Below are positions 10,991 through 24,176 of a stretch of 64,000 nucleotides of DNA, one piece after another. The position numbers and the translations under genes are program-made. Below the pieces are notes generated by a model. It searched no databases. It was given only the letters and a program-made list of their open reading frames with translations, and was not told the DNA's origin. Position 1 is the first letter of the stretch. Every line of letters starts with the position of its first letter. This stretch comes from Uloborus plumipes (Eukaryota; Arthropoda; Arachnida; Araneae; Uloboridae): NCBI GenBank assembly GCA_038373865.1, contig JAXGGA010005206.1, forward strand, positions 16,293-80,292. Direction: 5' to 3'.

Positions 10991-12239
10991 TAATTTTCTC
11001 TACACCCTTTATAAATCTCGAAGAAGTTGCCGAACCACTCCTCTATTAAGGAATAAGTAACAAACTCCCTCCAACCCCTGTTCCGTACACAACAAAATTT
11101 GGTAGGATTTTTTTTGTTATTGAGAATCAATTGTTTGTAACAAGAACGAAAAAATTGCAAAATATAGAAGTAGAAATAATATTGCAAACCAAAAGGTTAG
11201 TCACAAAATGATTGCAAAACAAATGTAACAGAACAAATTCTTAAAGGTTCAGTCATTTGTATGAAAAAAAAAAAAAAAAAAACCTGATAATATAGTTGAA
11301 AAACAACAACAAAAAAATAAATAAATAATTCTAATTTTGTCACAACTATCTTACAGTTTCAGTCCTACACTAGGTTTAGCATCCAAGGTGTTTTTTCATT
11401 TATCTCTGTATTGAAAATCCTTTTTCCCTTGGAAGAGTTGCCCAAAGCGGTAATAAAATTTATTTTTCACGATACCTAAATCTTTTTTCGGTACATCAAT
11501 GCATTTATGCACCGTGTAACACTGTATCAGAAGTCAATTAAAAATGATTCTTAAAAATACCTTTCATAGAAAATGTCTCAGATTTACCATATAGTCATTT
11601 TTTTTCTTCCAATAAAATTAAGTGATGAACAAAAAATGCTTGAACTTGAGACCACATTCCAAACAAACATGTTTAGATTCTGCCATTACAGTATTATTTT
11701 TGTGAGGCCCCCTCTTGTATCTCTCGCAAACTTTAGTGTTCGCAAACCACCGGTTGGGAACCAATGCTAGTATTCAATTTTGACGTCAGTAGCTTCAAGG
11801 AGGGGGAAACAGACTTTCTTTTCATTGCAACTGCACTATCTCAAGAAATAGTGCTCCAATTTACATAAAATATGGATTAAAATAAACCAGCATGAAAATA
11901 AGCTCTCATTTTATTTTGAAGACAATCGCTTCAAAGCGATTTATTTTTGTCACTTTTCCACTCAATTAAATTAACAATGTACAAAAAAATCCATAAAAAT
12001 GTCATTTTCTAACGATCTAATTGTTGGCAAAACGACGGAAAACTTTCAATAACTTAAAGTTTTTCTCTGATGCCATCTTCCATTTCTTAATAAGTGAAAA
12101 CTTATTAAGTAATTGATTTAGGCAAGGCTTTTAAAATGATTTTTAAATTTGCTCTCTGATTCCGCTTTTGCATTGTCATTTCGATAATTGTGATATTGGA
12201 GTGGTCGTCAGAAGTTTGCGCAACAATTTTATTTTAGTA
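10991..12239. other. AT-rich DNA with a hAT-end relic
   Basis: Around 11701-11766 the sequence GGCCCCC...CCGGTTGGGAACCAATG resembles a hAT right end (CAGTGGTTCCCAACCGG class on the other strand), but no partner end was found. Poly-A and AAAT runs occur near 11265-11330. Nothing else was recognised. Confidence 0.35.
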
Positions 12240-14359
12240 CTAGCGGTACCCGCACGGCTTTGCCCGTGGTATAAAATTAAAAGTTCATTTGTAAAAAATT
12301 GATATAGCAGAAAAAATATTCTGTTTTAGTTGTGATTCAACTATAATTCCTTCAAAATATGATATAAAAATTTGGTGTGGACTCCACACTACTTCCTTTT
12401 ACGTGTAAATTTTGTAGTAGATGCCTAAAGTGTTAAAATAGTGCTTGGAGTAAGCAAGATAACAATTAAAACATTTACATCCCTAGTTTGCCACGAAAAA
12501 TGCAAAAAAGTGTTTTACAATGATTAATCTCCTAAATATCGCCGATTTTAACATCATTCAGTGGATTTTTTGCAAAATATTACCAATAGCGCCAAATTGA
12601 ACCCAATTCAAAGTAAAAAAAAAAAAAAATTGCCAAATTGGGGTCAAACATTTGGCGACCAAAAGCTTGGCGATATATAGCCAAGTGGCCGCACCAATTC
12701 ATATCTTTTGTCTACATTGAAATTAACACTGATTTACTCCATAAAAGGGGTAAAACATTCGTTTGGGGTGACATTCGAATGCAACCCCAAGTGGAGGTGC
12801 ACAAAAATAAGCCAAAGGAGAAAATAAGAACAATTTTGTTGTTCACAGAAACCAACAGAAATCTTACCAAAGTTTAAAAGAAGAAGAAAGTTTTCTTTCC
12901 TAACTTCAAAAACAAAATAATAAATTTTCCGAAATGACACACTTTAGAAAAAACGTTGCAATATCGCAATACGATACAAGTAAATACTGGAATAGAATTG
13001 AATGCCAAATTGTATCAAAGTCACCAAAAATTAACTTTTAATATTGTCTTTTATTATTTATTAAATGCAATTACTGCTGCAAGTTACAGTCCAACAATAA
13101 ATAATCACATTGCAAAAATATATTTGGAGCACTGTTTTCTTTTAAACTCAACTGATCCTAAAAATTTTAACCCTTTAAGCGACATGTATTCTACTTTAGG
13201 ACTCCTTAATAATTTATTTTTTAATTTCAAGTAATTAAGTTTAACATTTTGGAATCAACTTGAGTTTAATAATTAGGTTCCTAGTTTCATTGGTACTTTA
13301 TTCCAAAATTCTGGACGCTAAATTGACCAGTGAAATATCAAAATGCGGAATTTTACGGCACAGCCCCTCAAAGGGTTAAGTATCAGTCATAGAAATTTCA
13401 TGCATTATTCTTCATAATGATAATAAAGACAATAAACATCTACAAACATCAACCAATAAACGATAAATTAAAAGCTAAATTCGTTCACTCAAGCCATTTA
13501 CTGCAATTTATATTGAAATAAATTAATAATGAAGTAAAATATGTTTTGCAGACGATAAATTCAGAATGGTTTACCGTCATGTTGTCTTTTTTTTGACCCC
13601 ATTTGGTTAAAGAATTATTCCCTCTTCTATACAACTTGTCAGATTGCCAAAATGTCTCTAAACTCACAAAAATGGTACGCGTCAGTTTCTTCCTTCTGTG
13701 TACTTATTTTAAGAAAAGGACTCGATTTCTCATTTGATTGACAGGTGCCATCTTATCACGGTTTTATTATATTTCATTTGACTAATTTTAATAAGGCTTG
13801 GAGTTTGGATTGCGAAAAAAAAACAAATACGTTTTCAAAATTATTAAGAGAAAAAGAACGAAACAAACAAACGAAATAAAAACGTAACCATGGTAACAAT
13901 ATGAAAAGTTGACTTCCGCTGATAAAATAATTCATTTCATCTTTATTTTCAAACAAATTTGAGCTTAATCATTTTATTCTCGAGCTTAATCATTTTAGAA
14001 TCATTTGGCTTGCTTTGCTGAAGGTAAGCCTTGAATTTCCTGGATTCTAAGAACAATTATTACAGCTCTTCTAATGCTCGTAGAAACTTCAAACTAACAT
14101 CATTCTTATCAGAAAATTTCAAGCTTTCGAATGACATAAGACTTGAAAATGTGTATGAAATATTTCTTCCCTATTTTATCGAATTTTCACTAAGAATTAG
14201 AATAGAAAAAACGTAATAGAATTTTCGAAAAATCGCTTCGTAGTGCATAACCTCGTGCTACAAAAATCGACCGAACAGTTTTGGCGCTACGCGCGTAACA
14301 GACAGACAGAAGGAAAGAAGGACAGACAGACCCACCTTCAGCTTTATTATTAGTAGAGA
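12240..14359 (-). mobile_element. Non-autonomous Helitron, copy 2 (2.1 kb, reversed)
   Basis: On the minus strand it starts TCTCTACTAATAATAAAGC (ending plus position 14359), followed by a CTGT/CCTT microsatellite. It ends in the hairpin CACGGGCAAAGCCGTG and then CTAG (plus 12243-12240) next to T. It shares both ends and much of the interior with copy 1 (2665-3649) and carries about 0.8 kb (roughly 12970-13750) that copy 1 lacks. Whether that is a deletion in copy 1 or captured DNA here cannot be decided by eye. No Rep/helicase was seen. Confidence 0.75.
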
Positions 14360-17317
14360 AGTCTATTGTTTTATGATATCACTATGCAAATAGACATATT
14401 CTTACTCTTTGTCTACATATGCAATTGAAACTTTCTGGAGTATTTTCAGAATTAGAACAAATTTCTCAATTTTTTGGCGCTCAAAATTCCTTTAAATGTT
14501 TTTTCTTAAGTAAAAGAAATATAAAATTTCCCCGTAAGCGTGAAGCATTTTTGAATTGTTTGAATTGTAAAAAATATAAAATAAAAAAATAAGAAAAACC
14601 TTTAAAATATCCAAATCAAAACGTCTTTTTTTTTGCACATGTTCTTCATCAAGAATTTTTTCTCAAAACGTTTGATTGAAGTTATTCCACCTTTAAGCTC
14701 GGAATCTATATTTGCGTTACATTTCAATACATTCAATGTCACATACATACATGTCAAGTATCGTTGAATTGTTTAAAATTGAACTAAAATTTGTTAAACT
14801 ATAAAAAACAAGCAAGAGAAAAATAAAATAAATGTTGTTACGTTTTTTAAATGCGCAAAGTTGAACGAAAAACTGTTCAAATCTAAAACTAAAGTCGAGA
14901 ATGAGGTGTACTGGCCAAGATCTTTCTAGCAGAAATAAAAAGTTTGTTCAAACTGAAGTAGTATTTATTTCAAATGTAATTAGGAGGACACTATACAGAG
15001 AGGCACTTATTTCTCTATTTCAAAATTTTCATATACAATATTCTTCTAACTACTTAATTTTTATTGATTATACTTCTTTTTTTATCAATATATCTACGAT
15101 ATATTAAGCGTTGTTTCATGCTTTTACTACTTTTTTTTCTTTGTGGTTAATTTTTACCATTAATAGATGTAGGGTCAATGTATAGTATTAATATCGGTAA
15201 AGGAAAGAACCAAAATAAGTTAAACAGCTACATAAATCTTGAAAAACACGAAATTTGGGAGCACGGTTTTGAAAGAGGAAAATGTTTGACGGTCGGTCTG
15301 GCTGTCTCCCCCCCCCTCCCTTCCATTAATTTCAGAAGGAATAGCAATACTGGATATTTTTCTTTTTTACAAAAAATCCACCGATGACTCTTCAGTATCA
15401 TTTTTAAATTTTCCTGAAAAAATTACTGAAACGTATTAATTTCAACAATTAATTAAAAATGGCAATTAATCATTTTTGTTTTGGTGACTGTTAAAAAAAA
15501 GAACAATTGTTTTGGGCTAAAATTTTAAGTTTTAATGCATCTGTGGCAACGATTAAAAAATGAAAAAATTCTTTTCATTTTTCATTCAAAAACAAAGAAT
15601 TGTATTTTTTTAAAATGTTTATTAAGAAAAACTTTACTTTAGAAACAGATTGAGTTTATTATCGAATAAAAATTAATAATTTACTAAGTAAACTGTTTAT
15701 GCAAGCCGCTCTGCTAAAAATTCATGGAAAAATAATTTTTTTAAATAGCAATAAATAAGATAAATATATTACAACGCATAAATATTAGGGTTTCTTGTTC
15801 GCTTGAAGTAAAAAAAAAAAAAAAATACAGATTTCGTATGCTTAAATATATCTGATTCAGAACACAAATACATAATATATGGAATAAATAGTAACTACCA
15901 GTAATAATGAAAAACATTGTATCGGTGTCGAGGCTTTTTCAAGAGCTGAAAAAATCCCTCCGGGTCATATCAGTTAATATATTTATGTAAATATGCAGGA
16001 ATTTATATATATATACGTTCTCAGTATACAAGAGTGAGAGCGGTATGCTGCAAAGTCGCAATTTCAAGTAAAATATGGCTACGAAGCATACCAGACTATC
16101 GCTGTGGAAATGTTAATCAATATATTATCTATTTTTAACTACATCCAGTCATTAACAAACGTCATACCCTTATAATTATGTACAATATGAAGAAAAATAT
16201 TTTTGTATACTTGTACATTTGTCATAAAATGGGTAATAAGCCCTCATTTTATGTTATCTTTTCACCAATTTGCTTCATAAAAATTACTTAAATGTCTTGA
16301 TGCAGATTATTATCTCCTTATAAGAGGCTGTCGAATGTTCTGATAATGATAGGAATATGTACAAGAAGGTCAGAAATTGGTAGGGTAATTACACAAGAAA
16401 AACAAAATTGTCGCTTTGCGATGTGACAGATCTTTGCTCATCAAAGAATTAAAATATTAAAATAAAATGTCGCTAAATGTCCAATTATATTGATTGATAA
16501 TCATGACAAATGCCATTAAGACTAATTACGGAAAATTGCATCATTAGACAAGCTTATTTTTATTATATACAATTTATATCGAAGTGAGACGGATTAGTAT
16601 ATTAACTTAAACTTGCAGCAGCAAAAACGTTCTATTAGTACTTAAAGGTTAGATGAAATCTTTTAAATTATGCTAGACTATTACTCCATTTGTCCTTAAT
16701 TATAATGCTAAATGCTATTAAATACGTCTTTTGGCGTTTTAATTACGGTATTTGACTGCAATTGTAGCGTTATTTTCTCAGATAGAAAATTTGAGGTGCT
16801 CTATGTAAGTGTGTAAGTGTGTGTTTGCACGTATTAGGTTTTTTTCTACCGTTTCTTTCTTTTTTTTCGTCTTGGACCTCTTATGATCAATTACTTAATT
16901 AGGTATTTACACGAATATCTTACGGCAATTATGGCTATGATAAATGTGCCTCGTATTGATGCAAAAGCTAAATCCATGTGAAATATTTCGCCAAGTTTGT
17001 TGCTCAAGTGAAATAATGAAAATTTAAATTTATTCTGCGTCGCTGTAAGAAGTTTCCCTCATACTCTTTTCGAAATTAACTTTTTTTAAATTTATGCTTA
17101 AAAATATTAATTTATAGTTTAATACAGTGTAGTCGAACCTTTAGTTACCTCAGTTCCACTAAAATCTTCATGAAAAAAATTTGAGGAAAATAGACACTGA
17201 CGAAAAGAAAACTAATTAGATTGTTTTTAACATTTTTTTTAAAAATTCATTTAAAAAAAAGTTTAAAATAAATTTCAAACTAAGAAACGAATACATTTTA
17301 AACGTTTGCTAGGTTAA
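14360..17317. other. Unannotated AT-rich DNA
   Basis: About 3 kb with no recognised gene. Frames at 14901-15107 and 15178-15387 are short and featureless. A Tigger-like motif (CAGTGTAGTCGAACC) occurs near 17126 without a partner end. Confidence 0.4.
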
Positions 17318-17640
17318 TACAGTAAAACCTCATGAATATAAAAAAGTTAATTCGGAGTCCGCTTAATCCGGCTGGCCGTTTAGATGTACGTACTGTGTCA
17401 ATAAAATACGGGCAATAATATAATTTTGTAGGTTGTATTTTGTATTTTTGTAATGGCTTTTTTGAAATTTTCTCTTTTGCAGTTTTTTACTTACTTCTCT
17501 TAAGTTCAAATAATTTTTGCTGCTTACAGTTTTCTTGTTTATGTGCCTTGACTCAATTTATAAAGTATTTTGCTTAATCCGGACGTCTTAAATTCGAGCT
17601 CCCTAGATTCCATATTATTCGAGATTAATGGGGTTGTAAC
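17318..17640. mobile_element. pogo/Tigger-like relic
   Basis: TA followed by CAGTAAAACCTCATG at 17320 resembles a Tigger-type terminus. CTTAATCCGG occurs inside at about 17363 and 17572 and is typical of these elements' subterminal 'TAATCCGG' words. A clear right terminus was not found. No transposase is visible. Confidence 0.4.
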
Positions 17641-17886
17641 GGTATTTTTTTTAACAGTAGAAAAACATTGTGATGATCGGTATTTCTTTTCTGATGCAAG
17701 TTTTCCAGTGATCATGAATGAGTGAATGTGACCAGAATGAGTGTTGTAAGGCTCAGCTTTTAAAAGGGGTACAGCTTTTAAACACTTTAAGAAAGAGGAA
17801 AAACTCAAGCGTTACTGCCTAAAATCCTAAAGCAGTAATACGTATAAATTTTCTTTTCCAGATGTTAATGATACGTAACTTTTTAG

Positions 17887-17979
17887 AAAAAAGTGCAGGA
17901 GCCTACAAAAATCAACCAGAGGATAGCATGCGACCTACGGGTTGGACTCACTGGATTAAAAGAAACGAGCTCTATTCAG
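17887..17979 (+). CDS. Possible internal exon of an unknown host gene
   Basis: A 93-nt stretch is bounded by a pyrimidine tract ending CTTTTTTAG and by a strong donor, CAG|GTATGTG (GT at 17980). One frame is open throughout; it reads KSAGAYKNQPEDSMRPT and then GWTHWIKRNELYS. Two tryptophans and a balanced composition are unusual for random AT-rich DNA, and local GC content is higher than in the flanks. The protein is not recognised. An alternative acceptor at 17860 would add 26 nt containing in-frame stops. A 31-codon open stretch can occur by chance, so this is a lead only. Confidence 0.22.
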
Positions 17980-20900
17980 GTATGTGAGCTGTTTAGGTTG
18001 GCTTATTTAGGCATATTACGCTACCGCTAAAAAGTAATAAACATTAAATGATCCATACTTGTTTTCAAATAGCATGACGCTATCACTTTAAATAGTATTT
18101 AGTTCAGTGTGGTATTGTGAATCAGGGCTCGCCAAAGCGGGCTGACTTTTTTCGGCTGTTTTTTAAGAAAAGGTTCGCCCTTAGTACATCAGCAATAAGG
18201 AACTTTTAATGAGCTAATTCACTAAAGCTTAGAAAATTATGTTTCTTTGAATGGAATTATTTAAAAGTAATAGTAGCGATTAGCTGTTTACAGTGTTTTG
18301 TAGACAGCTTTGCATTGATTTATTTTGGATTTATAGATCCTTGTAATATTTAATTTAAAATTAGTTCTTTGCATTTTTTAATATCATTTTAATTAACTTT
18401 CTTGGACACTATTGTCAAACTAAACTTTCAAAAAGCAAACATACTTACTTAATTATCAGGAAAACAAATTTTTCGGCCATCCTTTTTCACAGTTTTGAGT
18501 TCAACATGTATACTTCGCACAAAAACTTTCCCGTCTCTTCTGCAGCTGATGAGACTGCGGGGTCACACAACCGTGTTTTATGTTTTAGTTATTCATAAAA
18601 ACTGAAGGTCACATTAAAATTAAGGTATTTCCTTGAGAAGTATTTCTTATTGCCCCAGGCTAAGAAGTTCAGCAACATATTACCATTAGCATATTTTGCT
18701 CATAAGGCAGCAAATTTGTTGTGTGATCAATTCCTATCCTTTTGTCATAAATAACGTAATTTACGTACGAAACTTCAGAAGCCAGTTATAATTAGCTAAA
18801 TTTTAATTATAAACTTATAAAATTAATTAAACAACATGCATGCTTCATTAACGCTTATAAATGTGCTTTTGTTGATAAACTGAAAAATTGCACACTTCGC
18901 ACTTGCCTATAAATCATTTCTAGAAGAAAACCCTCAATTTTCTACATCGTTTATTAATGTTTAATTGTAGCATACGTCAATCAACGTCAATGAAATTTAC
19001 CCTGGTTCAGCGTTTCAGAAGTTCTTCAGCTTCATCTGTTCTTTTTTCACCACCTTTCATTCAATATTCATATGGAATTTTCAATAACCGGTAAGTTACC
19101 TCAACATAGCCTAAACTAAAGCAAAATTACCAGCACACTATAGCTGATCAGTGCGAAGCATTTGCACTTGACAGAAGGATTGCACAAACAAGTTTTTTTG
19201 CATTACCTTTGAAATTTGATGAAGTATTAAGGAAAAAACAACACCTTTGAGAAATAATATATTTAATGATGGAATAACCCATAAAAGCAATATTTTTCAA
19301 CAATATTTACATGCGTACGTTTTTACTCGGAGCTATGTTGAATAATGAATGTATTCAAAAATAAGTACATTTTACTTATTTTTGAGTACCCATTTTCAAC
19401 AATATTCATAGAAACAATTCTCACAAAATATCGTTTGCGAAAACATTAATGATCCTTAATTCCAATAAAGCAATATTTCAAAATGTTTCTACAGTATTTG
19501 TAGTAATTTTTATTGCTAAATGTCCCAACATTTTACTAATAGAAAAACAATGAAAAAAAATCTAAAAATAAACATTCAACTTTTTTCTTGTGATTAGATC
19601 ATTTTCTACTAAGACTATCAATTATTTATTCACACGTGCCCTGACAAATTCACTAAGAAGAAAACTTTTATTACACAAAATAAAAACGACAGCAGAGAAA
19701 ACTTTGCCAGACTCGTGTGTGGGGAAAAAGAATAGTTGATTCAATTTAGTAAAAGCGCTTCCTAAAACGCAAGTTTGCTAGTCATTCATGTTAACTTTGA
19801 TCCACGATTTCCTGGGTGACTGTAAACGTATAAGAAAAGCGATGTGAAACATATTATTTCTATAAAAAAAAGTGCAACTTTGAGTCTGAAAAATTATTTT
19901 TTAATGCTCAAAAACTCCACACGCTACGTTCATAACGTCACAAAACTTTTATATCTCCTTATATTTCACATTTTATTAAAACGTAGGAGACGAGATATTG
20001 CAACAACTTCACAATCAGCATTGAATAGTATCTTCCGAGAAGTAACTTCAGAACTATTGGGTTATGCAATGAGCTGTTTGCAGTTTAGTCAACTTATTTT
20101 GTAATAAAATAAAAAGTGGAAAAATTGATATTATAATATAGGCAGCAAAGTGCATCAATGGGCCTTTTAAAACTTCTTTCGAAATCGGAAATCTACAATA
20201 TACAGGGTGTTAATAAAGCCTTGCACTGAAAAAGAAAATTCATTTAAAGAAAATTTATGATAATACTACTTCTGATTTAAACATGATTCTTTCTTATTTA
20301 AAAAATCTTTATGTCGAAGGGACTTTTTTTCACAACATTAACGCACTTCTCCGTATGAATCTTTAGCAGAGCTGCAAAGATTGAGACACTTTTCATCTTC
20401 CAACCAAGCTCTAACGCAAGCAACATTTACCTCCACGGGGTTTAGGGTTTCGTCTTAGCAATCCTAAAATGGGCAGAAATTGCCACATTAAGATTGTCAA
20501 TATGTGGTAAACTCTAAGGTTCTGGGGGGAGGGGGGCAGTTGAATCTTAAAACCCTCCTAGCTGCCACCCAGGGTGGGTTTTTCACTGACTCTATTTGAA
20601 GTTTTGGATGTTGGTTCCTTCTACACGAACTTAGCTAATACTGTACCAATGGGAGGAAAAAACTTTTATCGAGTTAAGGATAAAAAAAAAACTGGAATTA
20701 TATAAATCAAACATAGCTTTTTTTTAGTGCAAAACTTTGTAAATACCAGCATAACAAAATATAAAATGGTCCAAAATAACCAAAATGATTCAAAGTTACC
20801 CGAAGTCAGTGAACAGAAAAAAAGCATAAAACTGATAAACCAGAGAAACATTTTTGAGACCAATGATTCGGATTTTGCTTTATAAGAAACGTGGAACGTT

Positions 20901-21224
20901 TTTCTCTCGTACAAAACAGCAAAAGAAACGTCCGGTTCTCCTGACCACAGCTGAAATTTCGTATCTGAACTGGAAAGTGCTACAAGCAAGGCCGAAGGAT
21001 ATTAACTGTACTCAATTCGCATAATAAAACCATTATGTAAGGGGAAGGATGATTCATATGTGCAATCTAATTTGCATGGGAGCTCATCAACCCCTCGTCT
21101 TCTATTCTTTCTTTTTGAATGTTTCCATATCAGATGAAATTCAGGCACTTCACTAGTAAGTATTTTTTGCATGGCTCCACCACTTTTTTGTTAGAAACCA
21201 AGCTGTGAGAAGAAGTGAAGACAT
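17980..21224. other. Unannotated AT-rich DNA
   Basis: About 3.2 kb without a recognised gene. ACAGGGTGTTAATAAAGCC near 20203 resembles the terminus of a dispersed arthropod repeat, but no partner end was seen. A G-rich run (GGGGGGAGGGGGG, near 20525) could form a quadruplex. The 107-codon minus frame at 20666-20989 has hydrophobic stretches but no recognisable family. Confidence 0.4.
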
Positions 21225-21573
21225 ACCAGTGAATGAACACTTAAGCAAATTTTCAATTTCAAAAATTCATAGAGGCGGAAAAAATAGTGGCATATACCAC
21301 ATGACAATAAAAACACTTTAGATAATATACGCAGTATTTAAAAAAAGTTGGGAGAGCTTTTATGGTTCTGCGTCAGGTTTTATGGAGCGTTAAAACGAAA
21401 AAAAGTACTCAGACCCAGTGAATGAACACCCATACCAGGGTACAAATGCAGCATTTTCTAGATATTTTCTTTCGGTAAATGCGTAAAAAAGAGTTAGTTC
21501 TGTTAATTCATCTAAGAAATTCTTTTTCAAAACCTTTTTTTTAAGGAAAAATACGAGGTGTTCATTCACTGGT
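21225..21573. repeat. Inverted-repeat unit with third internal copy
   Basis: ACCAGTGAATGAACAC at 21225-21240 is mirrored exactly by GTGTTCATTCACTGGT at 21558-21573. CCAGTGAATGAACAC occurs again in direct orientation at 21415-21429. This may be a MITE with an internal copy of its end. No target duplication could be defined. Confidence 0.5.
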
Positions 21574-22066
21574 CGGTGTACCCCAATTAGATTTTAGACA
21601 ACATATTGTTAGGAAGTTAGCTTTAATAGCTTCATTCCAAACGACCATTAAAAAGAAATCATATAGGGCACTTAATTGAAAAAAGTGTGTTGTAGAAAAT
21701 GACTAATTACAAATAAGCACTAAGGAGCTAGAAAATTAAAAAAAAAAGTAATAATGAAAACAAAAAATGCGTCACTATTTGCATCAAACCCTGATTTTTC
21801 TAATTTGTCGAGAAGTATCGAAACACTTGCTCTATTTTGCAAACAAGTAAGCTAAATGATTGTTGCAAAACTTTCTTTAAACAAATCATACAAATTTATT
21901 ACTAAAAATGCTAGAGAAAAAAGGAGCGAACTGTTTTGGAAAGTAATACTCTGCCATAGTTACTCTATTATAGTTGGATTAGTTTCGAAACACATTAATC
22001 ATTATTGCGTTCCATTTCTTTTCTATTTTAAGACTAAGTTATAAAAGTTCTAGACCCTAGTGTATC
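21574..22066. other. Unannotated AT-rich DNA
   Basis: Nothing recognised; the 62-codon frame at 21856-22044 has no motif. Confidence 0.4.
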
Positions 22067-22200
22067 AAAATTTTGTGAGCGTTTTGTTCCTCATTGACGT
22101 CATACTATATAAGTCTCAGTGCAAAAAACTCTTTGTGTACTGAGAAAGGTTATTGGAGAAGCTATGACGTCAATCTGAAGCAAAATGTTTGCTGAATTTT
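22067..22200. mobile_element. Small foldback MITE with TGACGTCA motifs
   Basis: The outer about 38 bases on each side are imperfect inverted repeats ending in the shared word ATTGACGTCATA (left, around 22094) and TATGACGTCAAT (right, around 22162). A second inner pair (TCTCAGT/ACTGAGA) lies near the centre. Each arm therefore carries a perfect TGACGTCA (CRE-type) octamer. No target duplication was seen. Confidence 0.55.
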
Positions 22201-23422
22201 CATAAAATGACAATAGTTGAATGTTTCACATTACAAAAACCAACGTTTAAACCTAAAAGCTAGCAAATTAGTCTTTCACTATAAATTCGTGCCTTCTTTA
22301 TTGGGAGACATAGATCGTGACGTGGATAAATTAATTGTTTCAAGGTTTCGACGTAGCAGTCATGTGAAATTTTAACAAATATAGATCTTTTGTGTAATGC
22401 AATACTGAAACTATGTAGAGATCATGATTGTTGTAATTTTCTCATTCTTTCTATTTCTCCTCTCCCCTCCTCCTTTTTTTTAAGGATGCAAAAAATTCAA
22501 AAAAGATGGCGAGATTTTACTACAACGCATTTAGTGTTGTTAAAGATTTACGTTTTCGGAATAAACGTTGCTTAGAGGAATACTCATTCACCAATTGCTA
22601 GGTTAAATCTTTGTATATTTCTCAAATACATCTATTGCATTTTAATCGTCCTAGATCGTTAGGAGTTTTCAATATTTAAAAAAAAAATGAAAAATGAATT
22701 TTCCTTGTAAATAACAACGTATGTCGCAGTAAGAAGCAAAGTAGTATAAGTGTCAAAATTTGAAATTTGGAGCTAACAAGTTAAAATGGTGGCAGAACTT
22801 CGCTTCTGCTTTGGGCGCGAGATAGTACTGGTAACCCTGGTAGTTTCTGTTAAACTGAATGATCTGGGAAAAACTTTCTGTAAAAGTCTACCAAGGATCT
22901 GAACTGTAATCGCACTTTACTTAAAACTTTCTCTTTACATTCTGTAACTCTTCGCTGCCTCATATTTAAAAATATAAAACGAAATTTTAATTTCAACTCC
23001 TTGACGTACAATGATGAATGTGACTAGTCATTCATGTTATGGGGCACTGTAGACTTTGACAAGCTCAAAATTATTATTTTTAAATGTTGTTTAGATGTTC
23101 TTTCTTAGCACCAAACTTATCTCAATAAAACTCCAAAAACAAAGCTTTGTTTTCTCGTCTTTCACGTAAATGTTCATTTGAGCGAAAATAAATGGGATTC
23201 TTCTCTTGCATCAAGCTATATTAAATTTGTGTGTCAAGGGGCTAAATAGAAGCTAGCAAATTATAATTCCTTTAAAATCAATGTTATAAACTCTTTGCAT
23301 AAGAAACAAGGAATTTTATTTTGAAGGACAGTACTTTTTTTGAATGAATAACAACAGTGTTTTTGAATATTATAAAAGCTAAATCAGTAATTAGATAAAC
23401 ATAAAAAAGAAGGAAAAAAAAG
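22201..23422. other. Unannotated AT-rich DNA
   Basis: No gene or element end was recognised. Short frames at 22390-22575 and 23284-23508 are featureless; the second runs into the next hAT. Confidence 0.4.
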
Positions 23423-24176
23423 CTAAAAACTAGAGATGCACCGATTAATCGGCAGTACCGATTAATCGGCCATAATCGGCTACTTTGCCGATTATTAAAA
23501 ATCGTCAAAATTGGGCCGATTAATCGGCCAAAAAATATTTTTCATATATTATTCTTTAAAGTATACCTTCACTAAGGAACTATGATGAATAATTTTATTA
23601 ACAATAATAATAATCCTCACAGTTGATATAAAGTATTTTTTAACTAATTCTCCTACTTTGAATAAATATGCATAGACAATGTTGCAACACTTTTCACGTG
23701 ACGATAGTTTTCACCTTAGCACAGTGTTTTTAGATAACTTCTAATTTTCAAAGAATAAAAGTATTAAATTAAATTGCTATTAATTATTAAAAAATATGAA
23801 TTAAAAGTACTCCTAAATTGGAGTGATCGCCGCAGACTCCCCCTCCGCCTTTTTTTTTTTTTTGAATTTTTATGTCCAATTATCATAACTAACAGTGTGT
23901 TAATAATATTATTAACAACATGATACAATATTGAAATTATTATGTAAAAACTAGGAAGATGGAAAAAAAATCTGCTTTTAGAAATAAATTACTTACTATT
24001 TCTACACTTGGAATTGTGTAATAGAAAAAAAAACAGTGTTGATAAAATTGGTTGTAGAAAAACAATCATCATTGTCATTAATCGGCTCAACCGATTAATC
24101 GGCCGATTATCAACAGCCGATTAATCGGTAATCGGTAATCGGCCAATTTGCTTATCGGTGCATCCCTGCTAAAAAC
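23423..24176. mobile_element. Non-autonomous hAT with 8-bp target duplication
   Basis: The element proper is 23431-24168 (738 bp). The ends are TAGAGATGCACCGATTAATC at the left, and CAGGGATGCACCGATAAG as the reverse complement of the right end. CTAAAAAC is duplicated on both sides (23423-23430 and 24169-24176). Both subterminal regions are packed with CCGATTAATCGG-type words, which are palindromic and may be multiple transposase sites. No transposase frame is present. This end sequence is well known among hAT elements. Confidence 0.9.

Noticed and set aside
17861..17979. Longer version of the candidate exon using the stronger-looking acceptor TTTTCCAG at 17853-17860
   Set aside because: In the frame that stays open downstream, the added 26 nt contain TAA and TGA.
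20516..20542. G-quadruplex as a regulatory element
   Set aside because: Only a single G-rich run next to no gene; similar runs occur at 27643 and 36880 by low complexity.
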